Notes under the pieces: model-generated | The model's input: the letters and a program-made list of their open reading frames with translations, nothing else | What the model was told of the DNA's origin: nothing | The model's database searches: none | NCBI RefSeq assembly: GCF_036373705.1 | Contig: NW_027102663.1 | Coordinates: forward strand, 1 to 64,000 | Length of the DNA: 64,000 nucleotides | Direction of reading: 5' to 3' | Source of the DNA: Amia ocellicauda | Lineage: Eukaryota > Chordata > Actinopteri > Amiiformes > Amiidae | Position numbers and translations under genes: made by a program | Shown here: positions 1-11,161 of the stretch, piece after piece | How the letters are laid out: each line of letters begins with the position of its first letter | Position numbering within the stretch: position 1 is the stretch's first letter

Positions 1-393
1 CAGGGTACTGCTAAACAAAACCTTACGATCTGTAGTTAGAGATAGACTCTTCACCACTCTACCATAGTTCTGCAAGCTTTCCCATTCACCACCTTTCAAA
101 ACCCTGAGTCGGAGACTCAATTTTGCATTCTCTTGGACCCTCTTGCAAGCCATCTAGAGTCTTATCCACAAGCCCCAGATCTCAATTACCGTCTCAAAAG
201 ATTCCAACGTACCCTCCTTCTCTCCCAAAGCAAAAAGCTCCACTCCAACATAGCTGGGATCCCTTTTAAAGCGGTAACCCCGTCGAGCCCCCCAGAACAA
301 CACCCCGGAGCGTTCAATCTTTAAATTGGTGAGTACAGGAACCCTTGCCCGGGATTGTTTCTTGCGGGGTTTCATGTTGATGTCGCTGGACAT
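1..393 (-). pseudogene. right-end protein remnant (copy Z)
   Basis: Read leftward from about 393, this starts like the basic N-terminus described for copy A (MSSDINMKPRKKQ...). Only part of the protein is recognisable. Function is unknown. Confidence 0.7.
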
Positions 394-511
394 GTTGAAG
401 AAGCGGGATGTTTCTGATGCTGAGAATTAAAGAGGTATTGCCTAAAAGCAGCGCGGGTTCTTAAATAGAGAGGAGAGTTTCGGGGCATTGCCTTCAGAGG
501 GGTGGGGGTAT

Positions 512-696
512 TTATGGGTGGCCTTGTTGTTCAGGGTTTTATGGGTGTACACTTTCTGACGGATATGACGTAGGAATAATTAAGGAAATAACTCTACCTA
601 AAATCACGCCCCCCAATTACGACGTAGGAATATTAATAAGCTTAGGGCATACATCATAACAAAATAGGCCGCGCCCAAAAAACCCTACTATCTACT
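512..696 (+). repeat. right terminal inverted repeat (copy Z)
   Basis: This is the reverse complement of the left repeats at 18328-18512 and 31983-32167, ending in CCCTACTATCTACT. It includes repeated TGACGT-type motifs and a GC-rich stretch close to the tip. Confidence 0.92.
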
Positions 697-702
697 CTTA
701 TG
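697..702. other. target-site duplication CTTATG (right of Z)
   Basis: CTTATG directly abuts the inverted-repeat tip and continues into the spacer as TAGTTGAAGG. That is the same continuation seen at the empty sites. Confidence 0.85.
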
Positions 703-1348
703 TAGTTGAAGGCGCAGTATAGCTCTGATAGTCTGGTGGTGACGGAAGACCACCAGCCGTTTGAACAAGCCATTCAGCATCACCTTGTTGGGCTAAGTGC
801 AGGCACTGTCAGAGCGCAGGGCGACCTGCCTTTGAAAGAGTTTCCTAAGTGTCCCGAAATCGGTGCACTCAGAGCGTCCGTCCGTCGACAGGTTGAAATT
901 GTAAACGCGGGTGTAGCCACTTTTAATTAAAATCTGATGATGATGATGATGATGATGCTGTTCTTGCTGTTGTTCTTGTTGTTCTTGTTGTCGTCGTGGT
1001 CGCTGTCATTATTATTGTTAAAGTAAAGCAGTAGATAGATTTGTTGCTACCGTAAGGTGTAGAAGGCACAATAGCTCTGTGATTGTCTGATGGTGGCACA
1101 AGACGAGCAGCAGCTGTTTGAACAAGCCATTGAGCATCACCTTGTTGGGGTAAGTGTAAGTCTTGTCATAGCTCAGGGCGTTCTTCCTTTGAAAGAGTTT
1201 CCAAAGTGTCCTGATGTGCCTTTGAGCAATGCAAAATAGGTCAGTGAAAATAGAAACCATTATCTCACAGGCTGGCCCACGGGAAACGCCTGTGCGCGTT
1301 TTACCAGCCTGCTTCGATGGAAGCCATTCGAAACGCTAGGACGGGTTG

Positions 1349-1421
1349 GTTTCCGTAGTGTAGTGGCTATCACGTTCGCCTCACACGCGAAAGGTCCCCG
1401 GTTCGAAACCGGGCGGAAACA
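1349..1421 (+). tRNA. tRNA-Val (anticodon CAC)
   Basis: A 73-base cloverleaf. The acceptor arms GTTTCCG/CGGAAAC pair, the D and T arms are intact, the T loop is TTCGAAA, and the anticodon CAC is at 1382-1384. Discriminator A is encoded and CCA is not. A T-run at about 1490 could terminate Pol III. It matches the animal tRNA-Val consensus and looks functional. Confidence 0.93.
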
Positions 1422-1646
1422 ACCCGCGGTGCACGCGTGCCAGTACCGTGTTACCCGTCCTCATCTCCCTGCCCCAAGGCCGGCCGTCGTTTTCTCTTCC
1501 TCGGAGTGGCAAGAAATCCTGACCTTGAGAACAATCGATCGCAGAAGGGTAGCTTTGCGAGGCGCTGGAACTGACACTTTTAAAATCGATACATGTTGTT
1601 ACTGTTACAATACGACCGTAGCAGGATCGGCGACATTGCTGTTACT

Positions 1647-1652
1647 CTTATG
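1647..1652. other. unoccupied Polinton target site
   Basis: CTTATG sits in the context GTTACT-CTTATG-TAGTTG, about 226 bp past the tRNA-Val(CAC) gene. In copies B and C the element follows this same CTTATG, and in Z, A and C the element precedes it. Confidence 0.85.
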
Positions 1653-1962
1653 TAGTTGAAGGCGCAGTATAGCTCTGATAGTCTGGTGGTGACGGAAGAC
1701 CACCAGCCGTTTGAACAAGCCATTCAGCATCACCTTGTTGGGCTAAGTGCAGGCACTGTCAGAGCGCAGGGCGTCCTGCCTTTGAAAGAGTTTCCGAAGT
1801 GTCCTGATGTGCCCTTTAGCAATGCCAAACAGGTCTGTGAAAATGGCATCCTTTCGCGGCACTTCAGACGCCATCTCACAGTCTAGCCGACCTGAAATTC
1901 CTGAGCCCGTTTTACCAGCAGGCTTCAACGATAACCGTTTGAAGCAAGACGCCGCGTTGTCA

Positions 1963-2035
1963 GTTTCCGTAGTGTAGCGGTTATCACGTTCGCCTAACGC
2001 GCGAAAGGTCCCCGGTTCGAAACCGGGCGGAAACA
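1963..2035 (+). tRNA. tRNA-Val (anticodon AAC)
   Basis: A complete cloverleaf with paired acceptor, D, anticodon (TTCGC/GCGAA) and T stems. The anticodon AAC is at 1996-1998, with G at position 37. A TTTT Pol III terminator lies at 2055-2058, about 20 bases after the gene. It looks functional. Confidence 0.93.
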
Positions 2036-2315
2036 GCCTGCTGTGGGCCGGCCCTTTTCGTCCTGCTTGCCCTCGTGGTTCCCCGGAGGCGGTGGGTGGC
2101 TTTTCTTCATTGGAGTGCCCGAAATCGGTGCACTCAGAGCGTCCGTCTGTAGACAGGTTGAAATTGTAAACGCTGGTGTAGCCACTTTTAATTAAAATCT
2201 GATGATGTTGTTGTTGTTGTTCTTGTTGTTGTTCTTGTTGTCATCGTGGTCGCCGTCATTATTATTGTTAAAGTAAAGCAGTAGTTAGATTTGTTGCTAC
2301 CGTAAGGTGTAGAAG

Positions 2316-2889
2316 ACAACAGTAGGTATGGCGTGTGGTATCAAAACATTCAGAATACTTTTAACCTATATAATTTATAAGCTTTGTAAAATAAACCCAA
2401 ATATCTCTTTTGCGGGGATAAACGCTGTTCTGAGTAGTTTGTGACTTGTTTAATACCAAACAAAGCATCGCTATTAAAAAAAAAAAAAAAATCACTGTAA
2501 AAGCGCTAGTTATTTTTGATCTTTATGCTTATTTTCTAGGCTCAGGTTGTTTTTTAGCGCTTATAAAGGCCTGAAATATTCTTAGTGGTTGTTGACTATA
2601 GGTCTTGATGCTTAAAAATGTTTTTTTGAGAGACCAAAAGGTTCTAATAAAAGTTTAGAGTAGAGAGGAGAGAGATCGTCTCCATCTTGGTTTCTATTTG
2701 AAATTTGATGCAGTGTCATTTTATTGGTTGGTTTTGATATGTTAATTGGTAACAGGGCGGCACAAAGGCCAGACCAGAACAATGCCTTACAAGCAGATCC
2801 GGCATGTGGCCATCAGTATAAGTATGAAGGTCTGGTCTTCAGCTCGACAGACTCATACTGACCTTTCGATTTAAGACTAAAGATCAACA
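2316..2889 (+). other. left-arm leader region (copy A)
   Basis: No gene is seen. The region contains an A-run near 2478-2492, a TATA-like string in AT-rich sequence, and then the left-arm promoter. Confidence 0.6.
2715..2830 (+). promoter_or_regulatory. left-arm promoter (copy A)
   Basis: Two ATTGG boxes (inverted CCAAT, 2723 and 2745) precede TATAAGTA at 2817-2824, about 70 bp before the ATG at 2890. CCAGACC upstream and GGTCTGG downstream of the TATA form an inverted repeat. The arrangement is conserved in all four copies. Confidence 0.6.
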
Positions 2890-4940
2890 ATGTCCGGAAA
2901 CAACATCAGCGACTTCGATTTAAACGAGTTTTTAGGCAAGTCTTCAGATTATTTTTATTGACTCAGAGCGTGTTGTGTGCATGTATTGTAAATAAGGCTA
3001 TAACATCTGTTTTAAGTTCTGTAAAATTATTTTTCAGCCAGTCAACAGCAGTTATTTCCCAACGCTGAGGAGATAATCTGGAACAACGACGGTAAGATTT
3101 TTGTGTTTGCGCTCATGGGTTCTTATGTATGGGTGTGTGTGGTTTTGAAGAGGCTCATTAGAGTTATGAAAACGTTTTAATATATATTAATGCCGGTCTC
3201 TTTAATTACACAGATACTATCGAAAGGCCTGTGATTAATGTCTCCGAGGATCGACCAAGAGAAGTGGTTGTCCCTAGACAGGCTGTCTGCCGACCGGGTA
3301 AGAACTAAACCCCTGTTTGTTTGTATAACGTTTCTGTAAGATGTTTGAGTCCAGTTTTGTTAATTTTAAAAAATTATCCTGTCTAACAGTATTAAGAAAC
3401 GTGGTTCGAGACAACGAAAGGCCTTCCACATCGAGGGCTTGTTTCGTTTTACCTACTAGAACAGTAACCTTTCAAGAATCTGAAAGGCCGTCAGCCCCGG
3501 TATCTGATAGCTGTGAGTATATATCTGCAGCCTGTAAGAGGTTAAAGCTTTTTATAAAGCGGTGTGGTTAAAGGTTAAACATGTCTCTTACCTTCACAGC
3601 GGTGCAAAAAGCTAAACCAGCCAAAAAAAATAAGAAACGATTATTCTGTGGAGGTAAGTAAGATCTTTCAAACTTTAATGTTTTTAAAAGGGCTTTGTTT
3701 GCCCGTTGAGGGCTAATATTTAAGCGATTTAAGCGTTTCCTGTAGGGCGGGGGGTTCTGGGAAAGATCTTTAGAAGTCCGGACAGGTCTAGGCTTGTTTC
3801 TGGGGAACGTGTTTAGAAATGACCGATTGCCGTACCGTCTGGTTAGGAAGTAAAGCCGTCCGAAAGGGTTTAGTAAGTTGTTTGACTTATCTCCCGCTAT
3901 TATACTTCTGTTTTAAAGTGGTTGTAGGAAAAGGCTTGAAGGTGTTCATTGTATTTAATATTTAAACAGATCGTGAAAACGTTTGTGAAACAGGAAGTCC
4001 CGGGATCAGGAATCGTTTACACTTGGAAGGTTCGTTTAAAAATTAAATGTTGTTGTGTGTGTGTGTGTTTTATTAACAATATTACAGTTTTTAAAGAAAC
4101 ATTTAAGAAACAGTTTATTTACAGTTTATTTACAGCGGCTTCTCTGTTTTACATTTATTATCAAGTCCTAATAAATATATTGTCTGTAAATAATATTGCG
4201 TTGTATTGAATGTCTAAGGCTATTTTCAAAGGTCTAAAAAAGCTAAAGGTTTTGAATGTCCTGGACATGTTGTTTTAAGTTTGATTTCTGTCGCCGTTTA
4301 AAGATGTAAATGTAATGTATATTTTTATTCTTCCCAAGACTCTTGGGATAGTCATTCTGTGGATGAGCTATTGAGAACAATTACCCCGTCTAAGTGGGAT
4401 CAAACATCTTCCCCGGTGAGATCACCAAGAGGATCCCCCACGGTGGTCATGGAGACCCCCCAACATCTACTCAGGCCACAGCCTTCTGGGGGTAATTCAA
4501 CACCCCAGATTCAGCCCGCCGCATTGTCGGGCGGAACAAATAGAGGCATCCAACAACCTCATGGGTCGCCGTCAGTCAGGGCTGACACATCACCCAACGA
4601 CGGCCTGGTTTCAACATCGTTCCCCCAGACCCATTTCTTGGCTACAGAAACGCGGAACAGTACCCCGCGCTTGGCCAGGGTGTCACCGCAAGGGCCTTCT
4701 TGGTCTCCGTCCATGAGTATACGCTCGCTCCCTGCCTCCTTCGACCGAGATTTACCGGAGCGACCATCCTTTGAAGCTGAGCCAGGCCACCAGCCCCCGG
4801 AGCTACTTCCTGAAGGTCAGCATGAGTTGCTACATACTTTGTTACAAAATCAAAGACTTGTGTTAGTGGGGCAAAACCTGGTGATAGAGAGCCAAAACAC
4901 CCTTATTAATACCCTTACTAACGAATTGTACAGTATTTAA
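2890..4940 (+). CDS. left-arm gene, apparently spliced (copy A)
   Basis: This corresponds to the copy C left-arm gene and has the same splice-like signals. Its last block (4359-4940) is Ser/Pro-rich and ends in a Leu/Gln/Asn-rich helical segment. Two AATAAA signals follow at 4987 and 4994. Function is unknown. Confidence 0.55.
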
Positions 4941-5102
4941 TGTTATAATAGACACAAAACGCCTTACTATTGTGGGTTGTTGGAAAAATAAAAAATAAAT
5001 TAAAAAATGTCCTGACTTGGTAAAAGAACTCACAAACTAAAGGATTATGAACAAGCTAGGGCCCCAAAAAGACCTTCCCGAGAGAACATCCCCGGCCCTG
5101 TT

Positions 5103-5921
5103 GTGAACTCCTCTGATGTCCCAATGAACCTGGAACTATTACAAATGATAAATGATGTAAATAACCCCCAAATACCACCGATAGAATGTGAATTAACAGA
5201 CTTACCGGTGAACCCCGACCTGTTACAGATGGTCAATGATCTAAATAACCACCTCCCACCGGTAGCGCTTATAGAGGCTCACCCCCTAGTTCACCCCGAT
5301 TTGTTTGAAATGGTGGAGGCTTTGGAGGAGCTACCCCGACCAAATTCTGCCCCTATTATAAATGATTTGAGACAATTAGAACACAGGATGGCGGCAGAAG
5401 CAGCCATCACTATAGAGGAGGGTCTTGACATTAACCGGTTGGATATCTTTGAAGGACTTTTACAGGCTTTAAATGAGCCTCCTCAAAAAGGGGGTTTTGT
5501 AGATGTCAGCAGTGGGGGTGTTCGGAATGTGGAGGGTTCTGAGACTGATAAGGCTGTGGAGGACATGCTCTGTGAGAATGTAGGGGGTGAAGGCTTTGTT
5601 CAAAATGATGATGTGTCCAAGAGTACCAGTGATCCCGTGATTATAGATAGACCGGCCTATAACAATTTTGAAATGATTCAGCGTTTTAATTTTGCAGAAC
5701 TTTTAAATTGTGACAATTATGCAGAAATATTTGTCAACATACACGAGGCCTTGCAAAAAATGCTTGAACAGGTTGCTGAAAGGGTCAGACCTCGAGATGT
5801 TGTACAGTTAGAACTCAGAGGGGATGATTTGTTTAGCAACCTATCTGTAATGCTGAGTGGAGATAATTTAGATGTCTGGCTAAAATCGAAGCGTTATTGC
5901 AAAGTAACGCAGCCATCTTAG
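5103..5921 (+). CDS. acidic helical-repeat protein (copy A)
   Basis: About 270 residues. Near the N-terminus a short motif recurs three times (LLQMINDVNN, LLQMVNDLNN, LFEMVEALEE). The start is uncertain, because the open frame continues upstream and the first ATG inside it is at 5124. See copy C for the description. Confidence 0.6.
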   Translation: MNSSDVPMNLELLQMINDVNNPQIPPIECELTDLPVNPDLLQMVNDLNNHLPPVALIEAHPLVHPDLFEMVEALEELPRPNSAPIINDLRQLEHRMAAEAAITIEEGLDINRLDIFEGLLQALNEPPQKGGFVDVSSGGVRNVEGSETDKAVEDMLCENVGGEGFVQNDDVSKSTSDPVIIDRPAYNNFEMIQRFNFAELLNCDNYAEIFVNIHEALQKMLEQVAERVRPRDVVQLELRGDDLFSNLSVMLSGDNLDVWLKSKRYCKVTQPS

Positions 5922-8900
5922 CTGATGAAAGTCTGTCTCTGGTAATGAATGTGGTTCGTAACCCTGAGGGTGGGGCGCTTAGAAGACTGTCGAAATGCTT
6001 GAAGAACGTCATAATTAGGACCAAGCTCAGGCAATTAGTGGTGAGTTCCAGTGGGGACAATAAGCTCTGTTTTGCTTACAGTTTAATAAAACTACTCACC
6101 CCCGACATGCCTGAACCCCAAGCTCTGCAAGAGGCTTTAATGCTTCATCAGAGGGCCGGCTTAAACTCTCAACAGATGGTTGCCTTTTCAGACATCACCA
6201 AGTTTGAGGAGTTGTTGTCTTTAAAAATTGTTGTGTGGTACCGTTGTGAGGTAAAGGAAGTATTTGTGAAATTTCAGACACATCCTGAAACCTATACACA
6301 GACACTGTTTCTCTTCCTAAGTGATAGTCATTACTTTGGAATAAAGAGTTTGACGGCTTTTTTGGGTTGTTCGTATGTTTGTCATTGGTGTTATAAGGCC
6401 TTCAATGATAAGCTTAAGCACCGCTGTGACGGTTACTGTAACGTCTGTTTCAATCCGCAATGTCATAAGGGTTTGGCCCCTACCATCCGATGTAAAGATT
6501 GCTTAAGGATTTGTCTCTCAGCGTTCTGTTTTTCCGAGCATAAGGTACAGAGGGCCGCTGCTGAGGGGGTTTAAAAACGGAGTTATTGTGATCAAACTAA
6601 ATATTGCCCGCAGTGTTGCCTCCAGTACCGTTTTCATGAGGTTAAACCACACAAATATCTGGAGCCGAGATGCAGGATCTGTAGTGCTGATTTAACCCCG
6701 GGGTCCGAACACCAGTGCTTTATTCAGCCGGTTAAAAAGGAGCCGCCGCACAACCGGTATGTCTTTTTTGATTTTGAATGCCGGCAAGAAAACGGGGTCC
6801 ACGTTGCTAATTATATACACTGCATTGACATGTTGGATCGTGAGTGGTCAGCTAGCGGTGAGAGTTGTGTCAGGGATTTCTTTACGCGGTATCGCGGTCC
6901 AAAATACCTCAATTACACATTTGTTGCCCACAATGCTAAGGGTTATGATTCTTACATTTTGATGAAGTATCTGGTGGAAAATGGGGTGACCCCAAAAATA
7001 ATAGCTCAGGGTAGCAAGATCATGTGTTTCACCGACGAAGCTTTCAACTAACGTTACATAGACTCGTTAAATTTCCTCCCCATGAAATTGAGCGCTTTGC
7101 CTAAGGCTCTGGGTTTTGAGGCTCAGAAGAAAGGTTGGTTCTGCCATTTTTTTAATACTAAGGACACTCAAAATTATCGAGGGTCCTACCCGCCCGCCTC
7201 TTATTATGGGGTTGATACTATGATGTCTCATGAGAGGGAGGAATTCTTTAAATGGTACAATACGGTTAAGGGAGGTGTTTTTGATTTCCGAGAAGAGATG
7301 GCCGCTTATTGTAAAAATGATGTGGTGATCCTTAAAGAAGCCTGTGTGCGTTTCCGCGCCGAGGTTATCAACACATCGGGTCTCGACCCTTTGCAAAGTG
7401 TGACCATAGCGTCTCTCTGCATGAAAATGTATCGGTCCAATTTCTTGCAGAAAAACACTATAGCGGTCACCACTTCTGACAACTATCGTGCTAGACAAAA
7501 GAACTTTTCGACTGTCTCCATACAGTGGCTGGAATACCTGAGTGCCCGGGATAACATCTTCATCAGACATGCTTTAAATCAAGGGGAAGTCAAAATGGGG
7601 CCTTACTACTTAGACGATTTTAGCGACGTGTCCGGGCGGCGTACCGCTTATGAGTTTGCAGGTTGTATTTACCATGGCTGTCCTCAGTGCTTCGACCCAA
7701 ACACCTTTAACCCCGTAACACAAAAACTCTGCGGTGATATGTACTATGATTTCCAGGAACGAATTGAAACTTTAAAAAACACCTATGGTTTGAACGTGCT
7801 GGTGATTTGGAAACACGAGTGGACGACCCTGAAGCAACAGGATGCGGGGGTACAACGGTTTATGGAAACCTTGGACTTTCCTGAACGTCTAGAGCCCCGG
7901 GATGTGTTATTTGGGGGTCGTACCAACGCCCTCTGTTTACATTATGAGGTAAAGGAGGGTGAGAGAGTAGATTACTATGATTTCACCAGTCTGTACCCTT
8001 ATGTCAACAAGACCAAAATGTACCCGGTGGGGCGTCCAACCATTGTTTATCGTGACTTTCTCGAAATCGGACATTACTTTGGTTTGATCAAAGTCACCAT
8101 GTACCCTCCTCGCGAGCTGTTCTTACCCGTGTTGCCTTACAGGTGTTCGGGAAAATTGATGTTCCCTCTGTGTAGAACGTGTGTGGAAACTGAAAATCAA
8201 ACTACCTCTTGTCTGCACAGTGATGAAGAGAGAGCGCTGACGGGTGTCTAGTGTAACATTGAGCTTGACAAGGCGGTGGAGAAAGGTTACAGAGTCGGTA
8301 AGGTGCATGAGGTTTGGCATTTTTCTGAAAAATCTGATACTCTTTTTGCTGATTACATTATGACCCATCTGAAAGGGAAACAGGAGGCATCGGGCTATCC
8401 CTCATGGTGTGTTGACTCCGCGGCCAAAGAGCGATACGTTCAGCAATATTTTGAAAAGGAAGGGATCCGTCTAGAGCCGGGGAACATAACTGTAAACCCC
8501 GCCAAGAGACAAATGTCCAAACTGATTTTAAACAGTCTGTGGGGTAAGTTTGGGGAAAGAAATTACCGTCTAAACACAACCTTGATTAAAACCCCTGAAC
8601 AGTTTATAGAATTTATGTTTTCCAAACAACATGCAGTATCACACTTTCAATTCTTAAATGACCACGTGGCACAGGTCCAGTGGAGGGCCCCTAAAGATTT
8701 CCCCACCAAACAGGGGAACGTTAATGTTTTCATAGCGGTTTTTACCACGGCTTACGCCCGGCTTGAACTGTACAACTTAATGGATCAGTTGCAGGAACGC
8801 ACGCTCTATCATGATACTGACTCTGTAATCTTTGTCACCAGGCCAGGGGATTGGGTCCCTCCCCTCGGGGACTACCTTGGGGAGTTAACGAGCGAACTAG

Positions 8901-9235
8901 ATCCTCAGGACCACATAGTGGAGTTTGTTTCAGGGGGTCCTAAGACTTACGCATACAGAACGGCTGCGGGTAAGACCTGTATGAAAGTTAAGGGTTTCAC
9001 TCTGAACCATTGTAACAACAAGCTCATTAACATCAAGTCTCTGACGACCCTGGTAGAAAGTTTTGTAACCAAGAAAGACGCGCCTCCTCGTGAGATTATT
9101 ACAGCCGGAAATCAGATCTATCGCAATAAAAAGGGGTACACGTTGGAAAATAGATCACTAAACAAACGATTCAGGGTGGTGTACAATAAAAGAGTGTTGA
9201 AGACTGATTATACCACTCTGCCTTATGGATATTAG
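5897..9235 (+). pseudogene. polB: protein-primed DNA polymerase B remnant (copy A)
   Basis: Recognised by zinc-finger-like cysteine pairs in the N-terminal part, exonuclease motifs (DFE, HNAKGYDS, YCKNDV) and polymerase motifs (DFTSLYP, KLILNSLWGKFG, DTDS). The region is broken. Its tail overlaps the ATPase start by a few bases, as in the other copies. Confidence 0.9.
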
Positions 9236-9896
9236 CGGTGGTTTTGATAACAGATTTCAACACCCTTTCTCCTGTATTATAGCCGGTCCCTCCAATTCGG
9301 GGAAGAGCTATCTTATAAAGAACATCATAGAAGATGTGGACGCAACCGTGTCCCAAGCTCTTGACAACATAGTGTGGTGTTACTCTTGCTGGCAACCTCT
9401 CTACGATGATTTGGCTTCGAAAAAAAATAATCTGAAATTTGTGCAAGGTCTCCCCGCCTCGTTGTGTGACGATGACTTGTTCCCGCCCGGTCAAACTAAT
9501 CTAGTGATCCTTGATGACCTGATGGAGCAGGCCGGTGACAACAGTGAAGTGGAAAAAGCTTTCACAAAGTGCACTCATCATAGGAATTTAAGTATTATTT
9601 ATTTAGTTCAAAATCTATTTTTTCAAGGTAAAAAAAGCCGCACTATTAATTTAAATGCCAATTATATAATTCTTTTTAAAAACCCCAGAGATAAACTACA
9701 GGTCACCGTCTTGGCTCGTCAAATGTACCCTAACCAGACCAAGTTCTTTTTGGAGGCATTTGAGGATGCCACCAAAAAACCCTACGGGTACTTGATTGCG
9801 GACTTAAAAGCACAAACCCCAGAAGACTTTCGCCTCAGAACAGGTTTGTGCCCGCCCGATTGGCCGGCAGTGTATGTGCTAAAGAAAAGGAAATAA
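9225..9896 (+). CDS. packaging ATPase, A32/FtsK-HerA type (copy A)
   Basis: A 223-residue open frame with Walker A GPSNSGKS at residues 21-28 and Walker B LVILDD at 93-98. It looks whole. See copy C. Confidence 0.9.
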   Translation: MDISGGFDNRFQHPFSCIIAGPSNSGKSYLIKNIIEDVDATVSQALDNIVWCYSCWQPLYDDLASKKNNLKFVQGLPASLCDDDLFPPGQTNLVILDDLMEQAGDNSEVEKAFTKCTHHRNLSIIYLVQNLFFQGKKSRTINLNANYIILFKNPRDKLQVTVLARQMYPNQTKFFLEAFEDATKKPYGYLIADLKAQTPEDFRLRTGLCPPDWPAVYVLKKRK

Positions 9897-9902
9897 ATAA
9901 GA

Positions 9903-10238
9903 ATGTCTGTTCGGATTAAAAGAAATCTGCCGCTTTTGCAAATGTTATTTGAGGGGAGCCCGCGCCATAGGAAAGCTGTGCTGGCAGGGGCCCCCTCGGA
10001 TTTGATCGAGACCCTGTGTGAAATAGCTTTTAACATCTTACGTGGTAATATACCCCTAACCCCTTCTCAACATTCTAAACTCAAAAAACAAAAAGCGGTT
10101 ATCAAGATCATCGCTAATAAGAAGTATTCTATTAAAAGAAAAAGAAAGAAGATTAATCAAACCGGGGGTTTTATAGGACCGCTGTTGAGCATAGCCGTGC
10201 CTTTCCTAACCAGTCTTCTAGCTTCCAGAGTGGGTTAA
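9903..10238 (+). CDS. small basic protein (copy A)
   Basis: 111 residues, nearly identical to the copy C protein, and looks whole. Confidence 0.75.
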   Translation: MSVRIKRNLPLLQMLFEGSPRHRKAVLAGAPSDLIETLCEIAFNILRGNIPLTPSQHSKLKKQKAVIKIIANKKYSIKRKRKKINQTGGFIGPLLSIAVPFLTSLLASRVG

Positions 10239-10240
10239 TA

Positions 10241-10970
10241 ATGGAATATGCTCAGAAAATGTTTTTGATCCCTCAGGAGCAGCTTGAGAAACTGAGAAAA
10301 AATGTTGTCGGGCCAGAGCCCATTAGACAAACGGCCGAAAACAACCTGGACTCTGAAATGAAAGCTATACAGGCCAGGGCCGATTTAAATCAGTATTCCA
10401 AAGCCCAGTTGTATACCAACACGTTACAGCGCTACCTCCGTCTGGTTAGACAGGGTGAAAAAGATCATAACATTTTAACTTTAACCATGGCCTATCAAGA
10501 AAATGGTTCTGGGGCTGATGCGGGGGGTACGGTTGATAAAGATGTTGCGGTGACCGAACCTGTTGAGAGTTCAGAGGGAGATGTTGTAACGGATGTTTTG
10601 AGAAACATGCCGGCCAGAAGCAAAAGACATGCACAATATATCCTGCACAAAATGGTTCAGAAACCGCGGGTAACTGCTTGGAATGAACAGGGTGAATTTG
10701 TTTTTAAAGGACAACTGATCAAAGGTTCACACATGTTTGATTTGTTGAAGAGTTTCACTAGCACTAATAAGGTACCCGATAGTCGCCGACCTGTAGGCTG
10801 GAATGCTTTCCTACAGGCGATGGCCTGTCTGAACATGCCCCAATCAACAGTTCCTAACCAGGAAACGCTACAAAAAATCCGCCCCTTGTAAAGAGGTGGA
10901 GCCTGATCTGACTCCGATATCTCATTACTCTGACCGTGCTGAGCGACCATCCTCAGGATCTATCCATCGT
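10241..10970 (+). pseudogene. virion-protein candidate (copy A)
   Basis: This is the copy A version of the roughly 247-residue protein of copy C and appears broken. It is followed by the convergent poly(A) region. Confidence 0.6.
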
Positions 10971-11034
10971 TGGGAAGCTTATTAATATCATGTTTTTATT
11001 TGTCTCCCATGTAAATAATGACCCGACAAACAAT

Positions 11035-11120
11035 TTTTTTTTTTTTTTTTTTTTTCAAATGTTGTACATTTATTTATACCATAACCCCTGCTTTGTATAA
11101 GAATTGTGTTGAATAAAAAC
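11035..11120. terminator. convergent polyadenylation region (copy A)
   Basis: AATAAA on the + strand lies at 11112-11117 and AATAAA on the - strand at 11069-11074, so rightward and leftward transcripts would overlap at their ends. A run of about 20 T lies just to the left. Confidence 0.65.
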
Positions 11121-11161
11121 AAAACTAATGATTCAAAGGCTGTTTTCATTATTTTTTCAAC

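Larger units (their letters stand above)
1..696 (+). mobile_element. Polinton copy Z, right end only
   Basis: This is the right extremity of a Polinton that extends leftward out of the window. It matches the right end of copies A and C closely. Visible parts are a remnant of the right-end protein on the minus strand (within 1-393), its TATA-like promoter region, and the complete 185-bp right inverted repeat at 512-696. CTTATG follows at 697-702. The part that can be seen is broken. Confidence 0.9.
697..2315. repeat. tRNA-Val spacer block 1
   Basis: This block of about 1.6 kb between copies Z and A is built of tandem tRNA-bearing units. It holds tRNA-Val(CAC) at 1349, tRNA-Val(AAC) at 1963, an empty CTTATG site at 1647-1652, and (GAT)n/(GTT)n microsatellites near 940-1000 and 2200-2245. 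Two spacer subfamilies alternate: one has GATAGTCTGGTGGTGACGG and the other GATTGTCTGATGGTGGCAC. Small open frames here, for example at 706 and 1656, recur only because the unit recurs, and I do not regard them as genes. Confidence 0.85.

Noticed and set aside
706-930. Spacer open frames (MKAQYSS... and antisense versions) as protein genes
   Set aside because: They recur only because the tRNA unit recurs, their ends vary between units, they overlap microsatellites, and no promoter or homology is evident.
2200-2245. CRISPR-like array in the (GTT)n/(GAT)n tracts
   Set aside because: Simple trinucleotide microsatellites without spacers, in a eukaryotic setting.
5180-5200. LxCxE-type retinoblastoma-binding motif in the acidic protein (PIECEL)
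   Set aside because: The residue spacing does not fit LxCxE, since the last position is Leu rather than Glu.
11035-11055. T-run as a retroposon tail
   Set aside because: It lies inside the poly(A) region of an otherwise collinear element, its length varies between copies, and no SINE or LINE body adjoins it.
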